This document shows, piece after piece, positions 8,568-19,282 of a stretch of DNA of 64,000 bases (within the stretch, counting starts at the first letter, position 1; every line of letters starts with the position of its first letter). Origin of the DNA: Dechloromonas sp. CZR5 (GTDB taxonomy: Bacteria > Pseudomonadota > Gammaproteobacteria > Burkholderiales > Rhodocyclaceae). The translations under genes and the position numbers were made by a program. Under the pieces are notes generated by a model that did no database searches, was not told where the DNA came from, and saw only the letters and a program-made list of their open reading frames with translations. Location: NCBI RefSeq assembly GCF_008711155.1, contig NZ_VUYQ01000005.1, positions 248,001 through 312,000 on the forward strand, given 5' to 3'.

Positions 8568-9439
8568 GTGCCAACAAATTGACGCGCGCCACACAGGAAC
8601 CGGCCTGGGTCCGCACCCTGCTGCTCACCGTCGGCCTCGGCTTCCTGTTCTTCTTCCTCGGCCTGCCGTTGATCGCGGTCTTCGTCGAAGCGCTGGCGCA
8701 GGGGCTGCCGATCTATCTCGACGCACTGAAGGAGCCGGAAACCCGCTCGGCGATCTGGCTGACCATCGTTATCGCCCTGGCTGTGCTGCCCTTCAATATT
8801 GTCTTCGGCGTGGCGGCCGCCTGGGCCATCGCCAAGTTCGACTTCCGCGGCAAGAGCCTGCTGATTACGCTGATTGACCTGCCGTTCGCCGTGTCGCCGG
8901 TGGTCGCCGGCCTGATCTTCATCCTGATGTTCGGTTCGCAGGGTTATTTCGGTGAGTGGCTGGCGGTGCACGACCTGAAAATCATCTTCGCCTTGCCGGG
9001 CATGATCCTCGCCACACTGTTCATTACCTTTCCCTTCATTGCCCGCGAACTGATTCCGCTGATGCAATCGCAGGGCAAGGACGAGGAGGAGGCTGCCGTG
9101 TCGCTTGGCGCCTCGGGCTGGCAAATGTTCTGGCGGGTCACCCTGCCCAACATCAAGTGGGGTCTGCTGTACGGCGTCATCTTGTCGAATGCCCGGGCGA
9201 TGGGCGAATTCGGCGCGGTGAGCGTGGTTTCCGGGCACATCCGCGGTGAAACCAATACCCTGCCACTGCACGTCGAAATCCTCTACAACGAATACAACGC
9301 GATCGGCGCTTTTGCTGCCGCCTCGGTGCTGGCCCTGCTGGCGCTGGTGACGCTGGTAGCCAAGACCGTCGTCGAATGGCGCATGAAGGCCGAAACCGAC
9401 ATGCTGAACGCTGAACTCCCCGGCGAGAAAACCTCATGA
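8564..9439 (+). CDS. cysW: Sulfate/thiosulfate ABC transporter permease CysW
   Basis: The second inner-membrane permease, also 291 residues. It has the EAA loop [20 protein letters not shown] (about 178-197) and the CysW-like segments [15 protein letters not shown] and [19 protein letters not shown]. It overlaps cysT upstream and cysA downstream by 4 bases each, so three genes are translationally coupled. A final cytoplasmic tail of about 25 residues ([15 protein letters not shown]) is polar. Confidence 0.94.
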   Translation: MSANKLTRATQEPAWVRTLLLTVGLGFLFFFLGLPLIAVFVEALAQGLPIYLDALKEPETRSAIWLTIVIALAVLPFNIVFGVAAAWAIAKFDFRGKSLLITLIDLPFAVSPVVAGLIFILMFGSQGYFGEWLAVHDLKIIFALPGMILATLFITFPFIARELIPLMQSQGKDEEEAAVSLGASGWQMFWRVTLPNIKWGLLYGVILSNARAMGEFGAVSVVSGHIRGETNTLPLHVEILYNEYNAIGAFAAASVLALLALVTLVAKTVVEWRMKAETDMLNAELPGEKTS

Positions 9440-10503
9440 GCATCGAAATCCGCAACATCTCCAAGCGCTTCGGCAACTTCGTCGCGCTCGACAACATCAA
9501 TCTCGACATCCCGACCGGCGAACTGGTCGCGCTGCTCGGTCCCTCCGGCTGCGGCAAGACGACCTTGCTGCGCATCATCGCCGGCATGGAGACCGCCGAT
9601 CAGGGCGACATCCTGTTCTCCGGCGCCGAGGCGACCCACCTGCACGCCCGCGACCGCAACGTCGGCTTCGTCTTCCAGCATTACGCGCTGTTCCGCCACA
9701 TGACGGTGTTCGAGAACGTCGCTTTCGGCCTGCGCGTCAAGCCGCGCAAGGAGCGCCCTTCCGATGCCGAGATCAAGCGCCGCGTCATGGAGTTGCTCGG
9801 CCTGGTCCAGCTCGACTGGCTGGCCGACCGCTACCCGTCGCAGCTCTCCGGCGGCCAGCGCCAGCGTATCGCGCTGGCCCGGGCGCTGGCCGTCGAACCC
9901 AAGGTGCTGCTGCTCGACGAGCCTTTCGGCGCGCTCGACACCAAGGTCCGCAAGGAGCTGCGCCGCTGGCTGCGCCGCCTGCATGACGACATGCACATCT
10001 CGTCGGTGTTCGTGACCCACGATCAGGAAGAGGCTCTGGAGGTCGCCGACCGTGTCGTGGTGATGAACCACGGCAGGATCGAGCAGATCGGCTCGCCGGA
10101 CGAGGTTTACTCGGCACCGGCCTCGCCCTTCGTCTATCAGTTCCTCGGCAATGTGAACGTCTTCCACAGCCGGGTGCAGGGGGGCTATGCCGAGGTCGAG
10201 CGCTGTGAAACGCCGGAAAAGTCGACCGCTTTTGTCCGGCCGCACGATATCGACATCACGCATGCGGTCAGCGAGGGCAGTCTGGAGGCGACCGTGCAGC
10301 ACGTGCATCCGATCGGGCCGGTGGTTCGTGTCGAATTGCTGCACGGCCAGGAAATCGTCGAGGTCGAACTCTCGCGCGAACGCCACGAAGCCTTGCAACT
10401 GGCGGTTGGCCAGTCGGTCTGGTTCAGGCCCCGCCAGATGCGGGTGTTCGGTGCCGACGCGCAAGTGCAGGCCAGTCCCGACAAGCAGCCGTTCCTGTTC
10501 TGA
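9436..10503 (+). CDS. cysA: Sulfate/thiosulfate ABC transporter ATP-binding protein
   Basis: The 355-residue ATPase that powers sulfate import at the inner face of the membrane. Walker A is GPSGCGKTT (about 36-44), the signature is LSGGQRQR, Walker B is [12 protein letters not shown] and the switch His lies in VTHDQEEA. After the nucleotide-binding domain (1-235) comes a TOBE-like C-terminal domain ([12 protein letters not shown] onward) that is typical of CysA. It ends the sbp-cysT-cysW-cysA operon, 74 bases before hemA. Confidence 0.94.
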   Translation: MSIEIRNISKRFGNFVALDNINLDIPTGELVALLGPSGCGKTTLLRIIAGMETADQGDILFSGAEATHLHARDRNVGFVFQHYALFRHMTVFENVAFGLRVKPRKERPSDAEIKRRVMELLGLVQLDWLADRYPSQLSGGQRQRIALARALAVEPKVLLLDEPFGALDTKVRKELRRWLRRLHDDMHISSVFVTHDQEEALEVADRVVVMNHGRIEQIGSPDEVYSAPASPFVYQFLGNVNVFHSRVQGGYAEVERCETPEKSTAFVRPHDIDITHAVSEGSLEATVQHVHPIGPVVRVELLHGQEIVEVELSRERHEALQLAVGQSVWFRPRQMRVFGADAQVQASPDKQPFLF

Positions 10504-10533
10504 TCCGGGGCAAATCGGGCGGCAAGGGGCGGG

Positions 10534-10542
10534 TGCTATAAT
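10534..10542 (+). promoter_or_regulatory. Extended -10 promoter of hemA
   Basis: A perfect TATAAT at 10537-10542 preceded by TGC forms an extended -10 element, 35 bases before the hemA start. No clear -35 exists, which is usual for extended -10 promoters. Confidence 0.6.
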
Positions 10543-10577
10543 CGGCCCCCACTCCGTTCGCACACCAACCGTATCCG

Positions 10578-11828
10578 GTGATATTTACCCTCGGCATCAA
10601 CCACCATTCTGCCCCGCTCGCCATCCGTGAGCGGGTGGCGTTTGGCGCCGACAAATTGGGACACGCGCTGTCCGACCTGACCCGCGAACGACCGGTGCGC
10701 GAGGTGGCCATCCTGTCCACCTGCAACCGGACGGAAATCTACTGTGCGGCCGAATCGCCCGATGTGGTCATCGATTGGCTGGCCCACTACCATCAGGTTC
10801 CGCGCGACGAACTGGCGCCCTACGTCTATACCCACAATCAGCCGGAAGCCATCCGTCACGCTTTCCGCGTGGCCAGCGGCCTCGATTCGATGGTCATCGG
10901 CGAGCCGCAAATCCTGGGCCAGATGAAGGATGCGGTGCGCACCGCCGAGGAAAACGGAACGCTGGGCACCCAGTTGCACAAGCTCTTCCAGCGGTCCTTC
11001 TCGGTCGCCAAGGAGGTGCGCAGCACCACGGCCATCGGCGCCAACATCGTGTCGATGGCGGCGGCCGGCGTGCACCTGGCGGAGCGGATTTTCGAATCCA
11101 TCTCCGGGCAGCGCATCCTGTTCATCGGTGCCGGTGAGATGATCGAATTGTGCGCCGCCCATTTCTGCGCGCAAAAACCGAAACAGGTCACCATCGCCAA
11201 CCGCACCATCGAGCGCGGTCGCGCCCTGGCCGAGCAGTACGGGGGCACCGCCATTCGCCTCGACGAACTGGGCGAGCACTTGGCCGCTCACGATATCGTG
11301 GTTTCCTGTACCGCCAGTCCCTTGCCGATCATCGGCCTGGGCATGGTCGAGCGGGCCGTCAAGGCGCGCCGCCACCGGCCGATGTTCATGGTCGACCTGG
11401 CCGTGCCGCGCGACATCGAAGAGGAAGTCGGCCGGCTCGACGACGTTTTCCTCTATACCGTCGACGACCTGGCGCAGGTGGTCGAGAGCGGCCTGGAATC
11501 GCGACAGGCGGCCGTGGTCGAGGCCGAGGACATCATCACCAACCGGGTCAGGGATTTTCTCGGCTGGCTGGAGTCGCGCGATACCGTGCCGGTCATCCGT
11601 TCGTTGCGCGACTCGGCCGAACGCATGCGTCGCCACGAGATGGAGCATGCGATGAAGCTGCTGGCCAAGGGTGAAAACCCCGAGAAGGTGCTCGATCACC
11701 TGTCGCATCGCCTGACCAACAAGTTCCTGCACGCGCCCACCCAGACCCTGAATGCGGCCGATGCCGGCGAGCGTGCCGAGCTTCAGGCGGCAGCGGCCCG
11801 CCTCTTCCACCTGCACGCCGGCGATTGA
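10578..11828 (+). CDS. hemA: Glutamyl-tRNA reductase
   Basis: Catalyses the first step of C5 tetrapyrrole synthesis, reducing glutamyl-tRNA(Glu) to glutamate semialdehyde with NADPH. The 416-residue protein starts with GTG, giving the typical [14 protein letters not shown]-terminus. The catalytic Cys is in [10 protein letters not shown] (about residue 50). [15 protein letters not shown] (about 100-114) and the NADPH-binding FIGAGEMIE follow, then the C-terminal dimerisation helix region. Cytoplasmic; supplies the haem pathway together with hemC/D at 47.7 kb and hemF at 52 kb. It has its own promoter. It converges with the diguanylate cyclase gene with only 3 bases between the stops. Confidence 0.95.
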   Translation: MIFTLGINHHSAPLAIRERVAFGADKLGHALSDLTRERPVREVAILSTCNRTEIYCAAESPDVVIDWLAHYHQVPRDELAPYVYTHNQPEAIRHAFRVASGLDSMVIGEPQILGQMKDAVRTAEENGTLGTQLHKLFQRSFSVAKEVRSTTAIGANIVSMAAAGVHLAERIFESISGQRILFIGAGEMIELCAAHFCAQKPKQVTIANRTIERGRALAEQYGGTAIRLDELGEHLAAHDIVVSCTASPLPIIGLGMVERAVKARRHRPMFMVDLAVPRDIEEEVGRLDDVFLYTVDDLAQVVESGLESRQAAVVEAEDIITNRVRDFLGWLESRDTVPVIRSLRDSAERMRRHEMEHAMKLLAKGENPEKVLDHLSHRLTNKFLHAPTQTLNAADAGERAELQAAAARLFHLHAGD

Positions 11829-11831
11829 CGC

Positions 11832-13457
11832 CTAGTGTTCCGGTCGGTGGCGGTTGGCGACGACCAGCCGGTTGCGCCCATCGCGCTTGGCCTGCAAGAG
11901 TGCTTCGTCGGCCGCTTCGATCAGTGAGCTTCCGGTGGTGTAGGCGGGCAGGGCGGCAATCCCGCAACTGAAGCTGGCATAGAGCGCTTCGTGTCCGTGG
12001 GCATGGGGCAGGCGGGAAAAATCCTCGCGGATGCGGTCGAGCAGCGTCATCGCCTGGCCGGCATCGACGCCGCCCAGTGCGACAACAAATTCTTCCCCGC
12101 CGTAGCGCCCGACCAGGTCGGTGTTGCGCAGACGCCCGCGCAGCAGCCAGGCCAGGCTGCGGATGACCTGATCGCCCACGGGGTGTCCGTAGTTGTCGTT
12201 GATCGACTTGAAGCGGTCGATGTCGAGCATCGCCACCGTCAAATGGCCGGCCGGCAGGGCGCGACGCAGCATGTGCTCCAGCTGTTCCTTGGCGGCGGTG
12301 TGGTTGAGCAGGCCGGTCAGGCCGTCATGGCGCCCGGACCGCAACATCTCGCGGTAACGGTCGATCTTGGTCTTGACCACGGCGCTGAGGATGATCGGGT
12401 TGGCCGGCTTGGTCAGGAACTGGTCACCGCCCAGACGCAGGGCTTCGACTTGTTGCCCGATGTCGGTTTCCCCTGAGAGGTAGATGACCGGTATGGACTG
12501 GTGCTCGGCAATCTGGCGCAGGGCGCGCGTCGCCTCGACGCCCGTGCAGAAAGGCATGTACATGTCCATCAGGATGGCGTGCGGGCGGTAGTCGGCGCAG
12601 GCCTGCAGCAGGGAGAGCGGGGTGTTGATGGCGCGGCTGTCGATGCCGTGCAGCTCCAGGGCACGTTGGACGTGCGCGGTCGCGGTCTTCGAGTCCTCGA
12701 CGATCAGGACGCGATGGATTTCCTGTTCGCGACTTTCCACCAGATCGAGAATGCGCGAGAGGATGTCGCTCAACTGGTCTTCGGCCGGAATGCAGACATT
12801 GGCGCCGGCCCGTTGCAGGTTGACGATGGCCTCCAGCGACGGCGGCACCGAGAGGCAATAGATATAGCTGGCGACGTGGCGGGCACGCAGTTGTTGCAAG
12901 GCATCCAGCGCATGCTGCGGATAGCTGCTGTTTTCCCGGTCGGGGACGATGATGATGGCCAGCGGCTCTTCGCCCGCCTCGGGTGTCTCGTCCCAGTCGA
13001 TGCCGTGGGGGCGGAAGCCGTAAAAGGAAAGTTGCTCGATCAGTGCGGTGCGCCAGGCGTGTCCGGGGTGCGAGACGATCAGAACCTTGCGTTGGCGTAT
13101 CCAAGGATCGCGCTTGTCGTCGCCCGTGTCGGAGATGCGCTTGGCCGCGATTGCCGGCGCCTCATGGCGGTGGAGCAACTGCAGCATGACGCTTAATTGC
13201 TGGCTGATGGCCTCTGCCTGCTCGTCGGAAAGCGGGTGCAGGGTGTGGTCGGTGAGGGAGGCCAGGGCGCGATTTTCCAGCTCCTGGCAGGCACTGGCCA
13301 GTCCCGGCAGATTCTGCTGGCGCAAATGCTCGGTCAGGCCGTTCAGAGATAGCGTGAACTCGATGAACTGGTCGAAACCTCCGCTGCTGCGGTAGTTCTG
13401 CCAGCGCAGATCGAGCGTTTTCGCCAGGGCAATGAGGGAGTGGGAGACCGCGTGCAT
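11832..13457 (-). CDS. Two-receiver response regulator with diguanylate cyclase domain
   Basis: A 541-residue cytoplasmic regulator that would make cyclic di-GMP on phosphorylation. Residues 1-120 are helical (possibly an Hpt- or dimerisation-like domain without a clear phospho-His). A first receiver-like domain (about 125-245, KVLIVSHPG) lacks the acidic pocket and the phospho-acceptor Asp. The second (about 250-365, RVLIVEDS and ILMDMYMP) keeps them. The GGDEF domain (about 380-540) has an intact GRYGGEEF active site and an RxxD inhibitory site (RNTD) five residues before it. Layout resembles PleD, which also has one true and one adaptor receiver. It stands divergent from prfA. Confidence 0.9.
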   Translation of the reverse strand: MHAVSHSLIALAKTLDLRWQNYRSSGGFDQFIEFTLSLNGLTEHLRQQNLPGLASACQELENRALASLTDHTLHPLSDEQAEAISQQLSVMLQLLHRHEAPAIAAKRISDTGDDKRDPWIRQRKVLIVSHPGHAWRTALIEQLSFYGFRPHGIDWDETPEAGEEPLAIIIVPDRENSSYPQHALDALQQLRARHVASYIYCLSVPPSLEAIVNLQRAGANVCIPAEDQLSDILSRILDLVESREQEIHRVLIVEDSKTATAHVQRALELHGIDSRAINTPLSLLQACADYRPHAILMDMYMPFCTGVEATRALRQIAEHQSIPVIYLSGETDIGQQVEALRLGGDQFLTKPANPIILSAVVKTKIDRYREMLRSGRHDGLTGLLNHTAAKEQLEHMLRRALPAGHLTVAMLDIDRFKSINDNYGHPVGDQVIRSLAWLLRGRLRNTDLVGRYGGEEFVVALGGVDAGQAMTLLDRIREDFSRLPHAHGHEALYASFSCGIAALPAYTTGSSLIEAADEALLQAKRDGRNRLVVANRHRPEH

Positions 13458-13543
13458 GGGAATGAGTCTGAAGGTGGGCCATTATCACGTCATGGCGCGC
13501 GGCGGGCAATCTCCTTTCGTCGCCGATCAATGGTGATCTCGGT

Positions 13544-13549
13544 TAGAAT
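13544..13549 (+). promoter_or_regulatory. Possible -10 element of the prfA operon
   Basis: TAGAAT lies 38 bases upstream of the prfA start. No convincing -35 was seen. Confidence 0.35.
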
Positions 13550-13586
13550 TTCGCCCCCTGAATCAATTACCTGGCAGCCCTTTCCG

Positions 13587-14669
13587 ATGAAATCGAGCAT
13601 TCGCCAAAAACTGGAATTGCTGGTCGATCGCCTCGACGAAATCGACCGCATGCTGGCCTCGCCCGACGCGGCCAACGATATGGAGCAGTTCCGCAAGTTG
13701 TCGCGCGAACGGGCCGAAGTCGAGCCGGTGGCGATCCAGTTCAATGCCTTCCGCCAGGCGGAAAACGACTTGCTAGAAGCCGAGGCCATGCTGGCCGACC
13801 CGGACATGCGCGAATTCGCCGAGGAGGAAATGGCCGCGGCGAAAGCCCGTTTGCCCGAGCTCGAGATCGAACTGCAGAAACTGCTGCTGCCCAGGGACCC
13901 CAACGACGAAAAGAGTGTTCTGCTCGAAATCCGGGCCGGTACCGGCGGCGACGAGTCGGCGCTGTTCGCCGGTGATCTGTTCCGCATGTATTCGCGCTAT
14001 GCCGAGCGCCAGCGCTGGCAGGTCGAGATCATGTCGGCCAGCGAATCGGAACTCGGCGGCTACCGCGAAATCATCTGCCGCTTGGCCGGCAACGGCGCCT
14101 ATTCACGGCTGAAATTCGAATCCGGCGGCCATCGCGTGCAGCGCGTGCCGGAAACCGAGACCCAGGGCCGCATCCACACCTCGGCGTGCACCGTTGCCGT
14201 GATGCCGGAAGCCGACGAGGTCGAGGATGTGAATCTCAATCCTGCCGACCTGCGTATCGACACCTTCCGTGCCTCGGGCGCCGGCGGCCAGCACATCAAC
14301 AAGACCGACTCGGCGGTGCGCATCACCCACATCCCGACCGGCATCGTCGCCGAATGCCAGGATGGCCGCTCGCAGCACGCCAACAAGGCTTCGGCCATGC
14401 GCGTGCTGGCGGCGCGCATCAAGGACGTTCAGGTGCGGGCCCAGCAAAGCGCCATCGCCAGTACCCGCAAGAGCCTGATCGGGTCCGGCGACCGTTCCGA
14501 GCGCATCCGCACCTACAACTTCCCGCAGGGGCGGATCACCGACCACCGTATCAACCTGACCCTGTACAAGATCGCCGCCATCATGGACGGCGACATGGAC
14601 GAGTTGCTCGGCGCCCTGGCCTCCGAGCACCAGGCCGACCAGCTGGCCGAACTGGCGGAACAGAACTGA
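13587..14669 (+). CDS. prfA: Peptide chain release factor 1
   Basis: Recognises UAA and UAG in the ribosomal A site and triggers peptide release. The protein is 360 residues, the normal RF1 length, with the start at 13587 ([12 protein letters not shown]); the open frame extends further upstream but without family similarity. The GGQ motif at residues 233-235 ([17 protein letters not shown]) is at the classic position. The stop-codon recognition loop has PET in [17 protein letters not shown], where PxT is the RF1 signature. It is followed 2 bases later by prmC, which methylates the GGQ glutamine. Confidence 0.96.
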   Translation: MKSSIRQKLELLVDRLDEIDRMLASPDAANDMEQFRKLSRERAEVEPVAIQFNAFRQAENDLLEAEAMLADPDMREFAEEEMAAAKARLPELEIELQKLLLPRDPNDEKSVLLEIRAGTGGDESALFAGDLFRMYSRYAERQRWQVEIMSASESELGGYREIICRLAGNGAYSRLKFESGGHRVQRVPETETQGRIHTSACTVAVMPEADEVEDVNLNPADLRIDTFRASGAGGQHINKTDSAVRITHIPTGIVAECQDGRSQHANKASAMRVLAARIKDVQVRAQQSAIASTRKSLIGSGDRSERIRTYNFPQGRITDHRINLTLYKIAAIMDGDMDELLGALASEHQADQLAELAEQN

Positions 14670-14671
14670 GC

Positions 14672-15493
14672 ATGACCCTCGGCGAAGCGCTGGCGTTCGC
14701 ACGCCAGCATATCGATCGGCTCGACGCCCGACTGCTGCTCCAATACGCCACCGGCTGCACGCATGCCGACCTGCTGGCGCGGCCGGAAACCCCGGTCATG
14801 GCGCCGGCTTTCACGCAGTTTGCGGAATGGGTCGAGCGTCGCGCGGTCGGCGAGCCGCTGGCCTATCTGGTCGGCGAGGCCGAATTTCGCGGGCGGGTTT
14901 TTCAGGTCTCGCCCGACGTGCTGATCCCGCGCCCGGAAACCGAGGTGCTGATCGATCTGGCGCTGGAAAAACTGGCAGGCAGGACGTCTCCGTCCGTCGT
15001 CGATCTCGGTACCGGCTCGGGCATTGTCGCCATTTCGCTAGCTCTGGAACGCCCTGACGCCACCGTGTCGGCCGTCGATCTGTCTCCCGGTGCCCTGGCG
15101 GTGGCCCGCAACAACGCCGGCCGGCTCGGGGCGCCGGTTGCCTTCCGCGAAGGCGACTGGTTTGCCCCGCTGGCCGGGCAGCGCTTCGACGTCATCGTGT
15201 CCAACCCGCCTTATGTGGCCGAAGGCGACCCGCATCTCGAGCGGGATGGCCTGCCCCACGAGCCGCGCATGGCGCTGAGCGACCAGGAGCCCGGCGGCAA
15301 CGGGCTGGCCTGCATCCGTCGTATCGTGGCGGCTGCTGCCGACCACCTGAATCCCAGTGGTTGGCTGTTGTTCGAACATGGTTACGACCAAGGGGCTGCC
15401 AGCCGGAACTTATTGGCCGACGCCGGGTTCAAAGCCTCATTCACTCATCCCGACCTGGCCGGCATCGACCGTGTTTCAGGCGCTCAACTGTAA
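14672..15493 (+). CDS. prmC: Release factor glutamine methyltransferase
   Basis: N5-methylates the Gln of the GGQ motif in RF1 and RF2 using S-adenosylmethionine. The 273-residue protein has an N-terminal helical substrate domain (1-80) and a Rossmann methyltransferase domain. The latter shows the SAM loop DLGTGSGIVAISLA and the catalytic NPPY at 178-181, followed by VAEGDPHLERDGLPHEP, a strong PrmC signature. It starts 2 bases after the prfA stop, so the enzyme and its substrate are co-expressed. The older name is hemK. Confidence 0.95.
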   Translation: MTLGEALAFARQHIDRLDARLLLQYATGCTHADLLARPETPVMAPAFTQFAEWVERRAVGEPLAYLVGEAEFRGRVFQVSPDVLIPRPETEVLIDLALEKLAGRTSPSVVDLGTGSGIVAISLALERPDATVSAVDLSPGALAVARNNAGRLGAPVAFREGDWFAPLAGQRFDVIVSNPPYVAEGDPHLERDGLPHEPRMALSDQEPGGNGLACIRRIVAAAADHLNPSGWLLFEHGYDQGAASRNLLADAGFKASFTHPDLAGIDRVSGAQL

Positions 15494-15505
15494 TCTGGAG
15501 ATTCC

Positions 15506-15829
15506 ATGTCCGACGTTCAGCAACGCATCCGCGAAACCGTGACCGGCAACCCGGTCGTCCTCTACATGAAGGGCGATGCCCGCTTCCCGCAGTGCGGCTT
15601 CTCGGCGACTGCCGTGCAGATTCTCAAGGTTTGCGGCGTCAACGACTTCGTCACCGTCAATGTGCTGGCCGACGAGGAAATCCGCCAGGGCGTCAAGGAA
15701 TACGCCAACTGGCCGACCATTCCGCAACTCTATATCAAGGGCGAGTTCATCGGCGGCTGCGACATCATGAAGGAGATGTACCACTCCGGTGAGCTGCAGC
15801 AATTGCTCGAAGGCATTGCCCAGGCCTGA
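15506..15829 (+). CDS. grxD: Monothiol glutaredoxin (Grx4 type)
   Basis: A 107-residue CGFS glutaredoxin, which binds and transfers [2Fe-2S] clusters with glutathione and BolA-type partners. The active site is FPQCGFS (Cys about residue 30). The glutathione-binding [19 protein letters not shown] segment is present. It lies 12 bases after prmC with a ribosome site (CTGGAG) before the ATG, so it forms the third gene of the prfA operon. It is cytoplasmic. Confidence 0.95.
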   Translation: MSDVQQRIRETVTGNPVVLYMKGDARFPQCGFSATAVQILKVCGVNDFVTVNVLADEEIRQGVKEYANWPTIPQLYIKGEFIGGCDIMKEMYHSGELQQLLEGIAQA

Positions 15830-15842
15830 TTCGTTCCTCAGT

Positions 15843-18662
15843 TCAGACAGCAGGGCCGGCCGATGAGCCGGCCTTGTCGTTTGTGCGGCGCAGCCATTTG
15901 AGAATGACCAGGAAAAGCATGTCGGGGGCAACCGGCTTGCCGATATGCTCGTTCATGCCCGCATCCAGGCAGCGCTGGCGGTCGTCGGCGAAGGCGTTGG
16001 CCGTCATGGCCAGAATGGGAACCTGAGCGTAGCCGGGGAGCTCGCGAATGGCCCGGGTGGCGTCGATGCCGTTCATGACCGGCATCTGCATGTCCATCAG
16101 GACCAGGGCGTACGGTTTCCGACGCGCCAGAGCGACGGCCGCGGCACCATCGTCGGCAACGTCGACCGTCAGCCCGCTGTCGATCAGCAGCTCGCAGGTG
16201 ACGTCCTGGTTGATCGGCTCATCCTCGGCGAGCAGGACGCTCAGGCCGGCGAACTCCCGGGCAATGGCGGCGCAGGCATCCTCGCTGATCGTGCCGATAC
16301 TTTCCCCAGCGCCCGTTACTTTGCGCTGGCGCAAGGTGAACCAGAACGTGCTGCCCTTTCCTTCCGGGCAGTGGACGCCAATCTCACCACCCATCAGGTC
16401 GATCAGCCGTTTGCAGATGGCGAGCCCCAGTCCGGTGCCGCCATATTTACGCGTCATCGTGTTGTCGCTCTGCTCGAAGGCGTTGAACAGTCGGGGCAGG
16501 CTGGATTCCGCAATGCCGATGCCGGTATCGGTCACGTCGATGCGGTAGTGCAATTCGGTATCGCTGTCGGCCAGGACGGCGATACGGACTTCGATGCGGC
16601 CGCCCGGCGGGGTGAATTTGATGGCGTTGCCGACCAGATTGATCAGAATCTGGCGCAGCCGGACCGGATCTCCACGAAGTTGCTGCTTGCCGAGGGCAGG
16701 GGGCAATTCGATGCCCAGATTCAGCGCTTTTTCCTGGGCCTTCCCGCCGAGCAGGGCATCCATGTCACGCAGAATGCCTTCGAGCGTGAATGCGGCCTGC
16801 TCAAGCGTCATCCGATCGGCTTCTATTTTCGACAGGTCCAGAATGTCGCTGATGATCGCCAGCAGATGGCGAGAAGCGTGCATGACCTTGCTCAGCCTTT
16901 CTTTTTGCGGGATATCTTCGGTTCGCCGCAAGGCGCTTTCGGTCATACCCATGATGGCGTTCATCGGTGTCCGCAGCTCGTGGCTCATGTTGGCCAGGAA
17001 GGTGCTTTTCGCCCGGTTGGCCGCTTCCGCCTGTTCCTTGGCCTGACGTAGCTCCGTCGTTCGCTCGCTGACCAGCATCTCCAGCTGCTGACGATGCCTT
17101 TCCAGCTCTGCTTCGTTACGTTTGCGTTCGGAGATGTCGTGGCCAATGCCCAGAACGCCAATCAGCTTGCCCTGATTGTCGACGACCGGCACCTTCGTCG
17201 TTTCCAGCAGTTCGCGATGCCCGTCATTGGCGAAGGTGATCCATTCCTCGTTGATGCTGGGCCCGTTGCGCTGCAAGGCCTTGCGGTCATGCTCCCGGAA
17301 AAAGTCGGCCAGCTCGCTGTCGACAAAATCGTAGTCGGTGTGGCCGAGAATCTTCTCCTTGGGGGCACCGAAGAATGCTTCGAAGCGGGGATTGCAGGCG
17401 AGGTACACCCCGTCGGGGTCCTTCAGCCACAAGAGGTCGGGCAGGTATTCAATGAGCGCATTGAGATGGGCGTTGACCTGGGCGAGCTCGTCCGCCGTTT
17501 TCTTCGAGACGGCCTGCTCCGCAAGGAGTGCATCGGTACGATAAGCGAGCAGTGCCTCGCGATGGCGCGAGGTGGCGAGCAGGCGATTGAAGGCGCTGAC
17601 CAGTTCGCCGATTTCATCGGCACAAAGAATGGGCAGGCTGTCCGGCAATGCCGGCTCGTGGGCAGGGGAGTTCAGCGCCTGCGTGGCGGCAATGAGGGGG
17701 GCGAGTCGTTTGCGCAGCAAGTGCGTCGTGGTCCACCAGACGACCAGGCAGGCCAGTACGGAGAGAACCAGCGTGGCGAGCAGAATTTTGTGCCAGATGG
17801 ATTCGATCGGGGCAAACGCTGCACTGGCCGGCAGGGTGGTGACGACGAACCAGTCAGCAAGGGGGATGCGGCGACTGGCCGAGATTTCCTCGACCCCGCG
17901 TGAATTGACCGCGATCCCGTAGCCCTCGTAGCCCTGCATGTAGCGGTCATGCATGGCATTGCTGCCGGGGGGCGGTACCGCCTGCATGATGCGTGTCTTG
18001 TCGCTGGCCGTGACGATGATCTGGTGGCTGGGGGAAATCAGCAGAAAGCCGACATTGCTGCCGATCCGGGTCTCGATGTTGCGCTCGATGAAATTGGCTG
18101 CGCCGAGATTGATCGAGCCGGCGACGGCGCCAATGATCGTTCCTTGATCGTTCCGTACCGGCACGGCGAAACCGATAACCGGAGAGTGGACCGTTGTCCC
18201 CATGGTTGGCCGGCCGATACCGCGCTTTCCTTCCTTCAGGGCGGCAAGCATGTAATCGCGATCAAGGTGGCTGGTGGCTGACCGTTCGGGCGGTGTCGGG
18301 ATCGACGCAACGGGAACCGCGTCGGTGCCGGTTATCCAGACGCCGGCATTGAAAAACTGAAGCAGGATGGGCTGTGTATCGAGCCAGGCCTGGAGCTTGT
18401 CGGCATGCCCGAGGGTGGCGGGGGTGAGATTCCGTGCGACCGATTCAAGCGCGACGAAGCGCCGTTCAAGCGCATCGTTGGTGGCCGAGGCCAGTACCGA
18501 TATCGTCGCAAATTGCTGTTCCCCGAGCACCTTTCCGGTGTCGTGGCGGAGCGTGTGATAGCTGTAGAAGGATAACGACCAGAGGGCGACCAGAAAAATG
18601 GCGAGCGTGACAAGGGCCAGTTGCGTCTTCAGGGATTGCCAGGAGTAAGGCCCCGGTCGCAT
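15843..18662 (-). CDS. Hybrid sensor histidine kinase/response regulator
   Basis: A 939-residue inner-membrane sensor. A first membrane helix (about 12-34) is followed by a periplasmic double-Cache-like domain (about 40-290), a second helix (about 295-315), a HAMP region and a PAS domain ([16 protein letters not shown] onward). Next come a HisKA domain with the phospho-His in [12 protein letters not shown], an HATPase domain ([29 protein letters not shown]) and a C-terminal receiver ([18 protein letters not shown]). No Hpt domain is present, so phosphotransfer needs a separate protein. No cognate regulator lies beside it. Its ligand is unknown. Confidence 0.92.
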   Translation of the reverse strand: MRPGPYSWQSLKTQLALVTLAIFLVALWSLSFYSYHTLRHDTGKVLGEQQFATISVLASATNDALERRFVALESVARNLTPATLGHADKLQAWLDTQPILLQFFNAGVWITGTDAVPVASIPTPPERSATSHLDRDYMLAALKEGKRGIGRPTMGTTVHSPVIGFAVPVRNDQGTIIGAVAGSINLGAANFIERNIETRIGSNVGFLLISPSHQIIVTASDKTRIMQAVPPPGSNAMHDRYMQGYEGYGIAVNSRGVEEISASRRIPLADWFVVTTLPASAAFAPIESIWHKILLATLVLSVLACLVVWWTTTHLLRKRLAPLIAATQALNSPAHEPALPDSLPILCADEIGELVSAFNRLLATSRHREALLAYRTDALLAEQAVSKKTADELAQVNAHLNALIEYLPDLLWLKDPDGVYLACNPRFEAFFGAPKEKILGHTDYDFVDSELADFFREHDRKALQRNGPSINEEWITFANDGHRELLETTKVPVVDNQGKLIGVLGIGHDISERKRNEAELERHRQQLEMLVSERTTELRQAKEQAEAANRAKSTFLANMSHELRTPMNAIMGMTESALRRTEDIPQKERLSKVMHASRHLLAIISDILDLSKIEADRMTLEQAAFTLEGILRDMDALLGGKAQEKALNLGIELPPALGKQQLRGDPVRLRQILINLVGNAIKFTPPGGRIEVRIAVLADSDTELHYRIDVTDTGIGIAESSLPRLFNAFEQSDNTMTRKYGGTGLGLAICKRLIDLMGGEIGVHCPEGKGSTFWFTLRQRKVTGAGESIGTISEDACAAIAREFAGLSVLLAEDEPINQDVTCELLIDSGLTVDVADDGAAAVALARRKPYALVLMDMQMPVMNGIDATRAIRELPGYAQVPILAMTANAFADDRQRCLDAGMNEHIGKPVAPDMLFLVILKWLRRTNDKAGSSAGPAV
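15854..15873 (+). terminator. Possible terminator of the prfA-prmC-grxD operon
   Basis: GGCCGGC (15854-15860) pairs with GCCGGCC (15867-15873) across 6 bases, 24 bases after the grxD stop, followed by a loose T-rich stretch. It lies inside the 3' end of the convergent sensor kinase gene. Confidence 0.4.
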
Positions 18663-18747
18663 GCGAAAAACTCCTTGGAGGAATCGTTTCGCGTACTGTA
18701 GCGGTCAGCGGTTAGCGACACAAGGTTGCTGGGCCGGTGCCGGAGGC

Positions 18748-18776
18748 GCAGGGCGGGTATTTGATAACCGCCCTGC
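18748..18776 (-). terminator. Hairpin after the OsmC gene
   Basis: GCAGGGCGG (18748-18756) pairs with CCGCCCTGC (18768-18776) across an 11-base AT-rich loop, directly downstream of the OsmC stop and upstream of the sensor kinase. There is no T run. Confidence 0.35.
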
Positions 18777-18786
18777 AGCGGAGCGG

Positions 18787-19164
18787 TTAAACCTCGCTGA
18801 CCTGAAAATCGATATGGCTGCCGCCAGTGACGATTTCCTTGACCGCGCAATGGGCGATGCTGTCGAGAATGACTGCTTTCTGTTCGGCCGTGAAGTCGGC
18901 CGGGAAGCGGACTTCAGTCCGGAATTTGCTCAAGGTCAGGGGACCGCCGGGGCCGGCGAAGGGTTTGCATTCGACCGCGATGCCTTCGGGCTTGATGCCC
19001 AGGCCCTTGCAGGCTTTCTTGGCGAAGACGATGGCGCAGGCGGCCAGCGCGGCATAGAAGGCTTCCAGCGGGTTCATCAGGGAACCGTCCAGCGCATAGC
19101 CGGCTTCGTGCTTGCCACTGGTGACCTTGATGAGCGGGGTGTTGTCGGCAACGGATGTATACAT
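18787..19164 (-). CDS. OsmC-family protein
   Basis: A 125-residue OsmC/Ohr-fold protein. Members reduce organic peroxides or hydroperoxides through two cysteines. Here Cys38 lies in AALAACAIVFAKKACKG, with another Cys eight residues later. The more N-terminal catalytic Cys of Ohr is not obvious, so peroxidase activity is uncertain. Length is a little short for Ohr (about 140). The gene is a single unit between the sensor kinase and argH. The AT-rich DNA upstream (19165-19230) probably holds its promoter. Confidence 0.8.
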   Translation of the reverse strand: MYTSVADNTPLIKVTSGKHEAGYALDGSLMNPLEAFYAALAACAIVFAKKACKGLGIKPEGIAVECKPFAGPGGPLTLSKFRTEVRFPADFTAEQKAVILDSIAHCAVKEIVTGGSHIDFQVSEV

Positions 19165-19231
19165 GCTGTTCTTCCTTGGTTTATTTGTATAAGGATGCGC
19201 TTATATATTAACCCGTGACAACGACGAACGC

Positions 19232-19258
19232 AAAAAAACCCGCCGGTCTTGCCGGCGG
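19232..19258 (-). terminator. Rho-independent terminator of argH
   Basis: Read on the minus strand, a 7-bp GC stem (CCGCCGG at 19240-19246 with CCGGCGG at 19252-19258) is followed by seven Ts (19238-19232), 25 bases after the argH stop. Confidence 0.82.
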
Positions 19259-19282
19259 TTGGTGTGCGGAAGGTTCGGGCGA

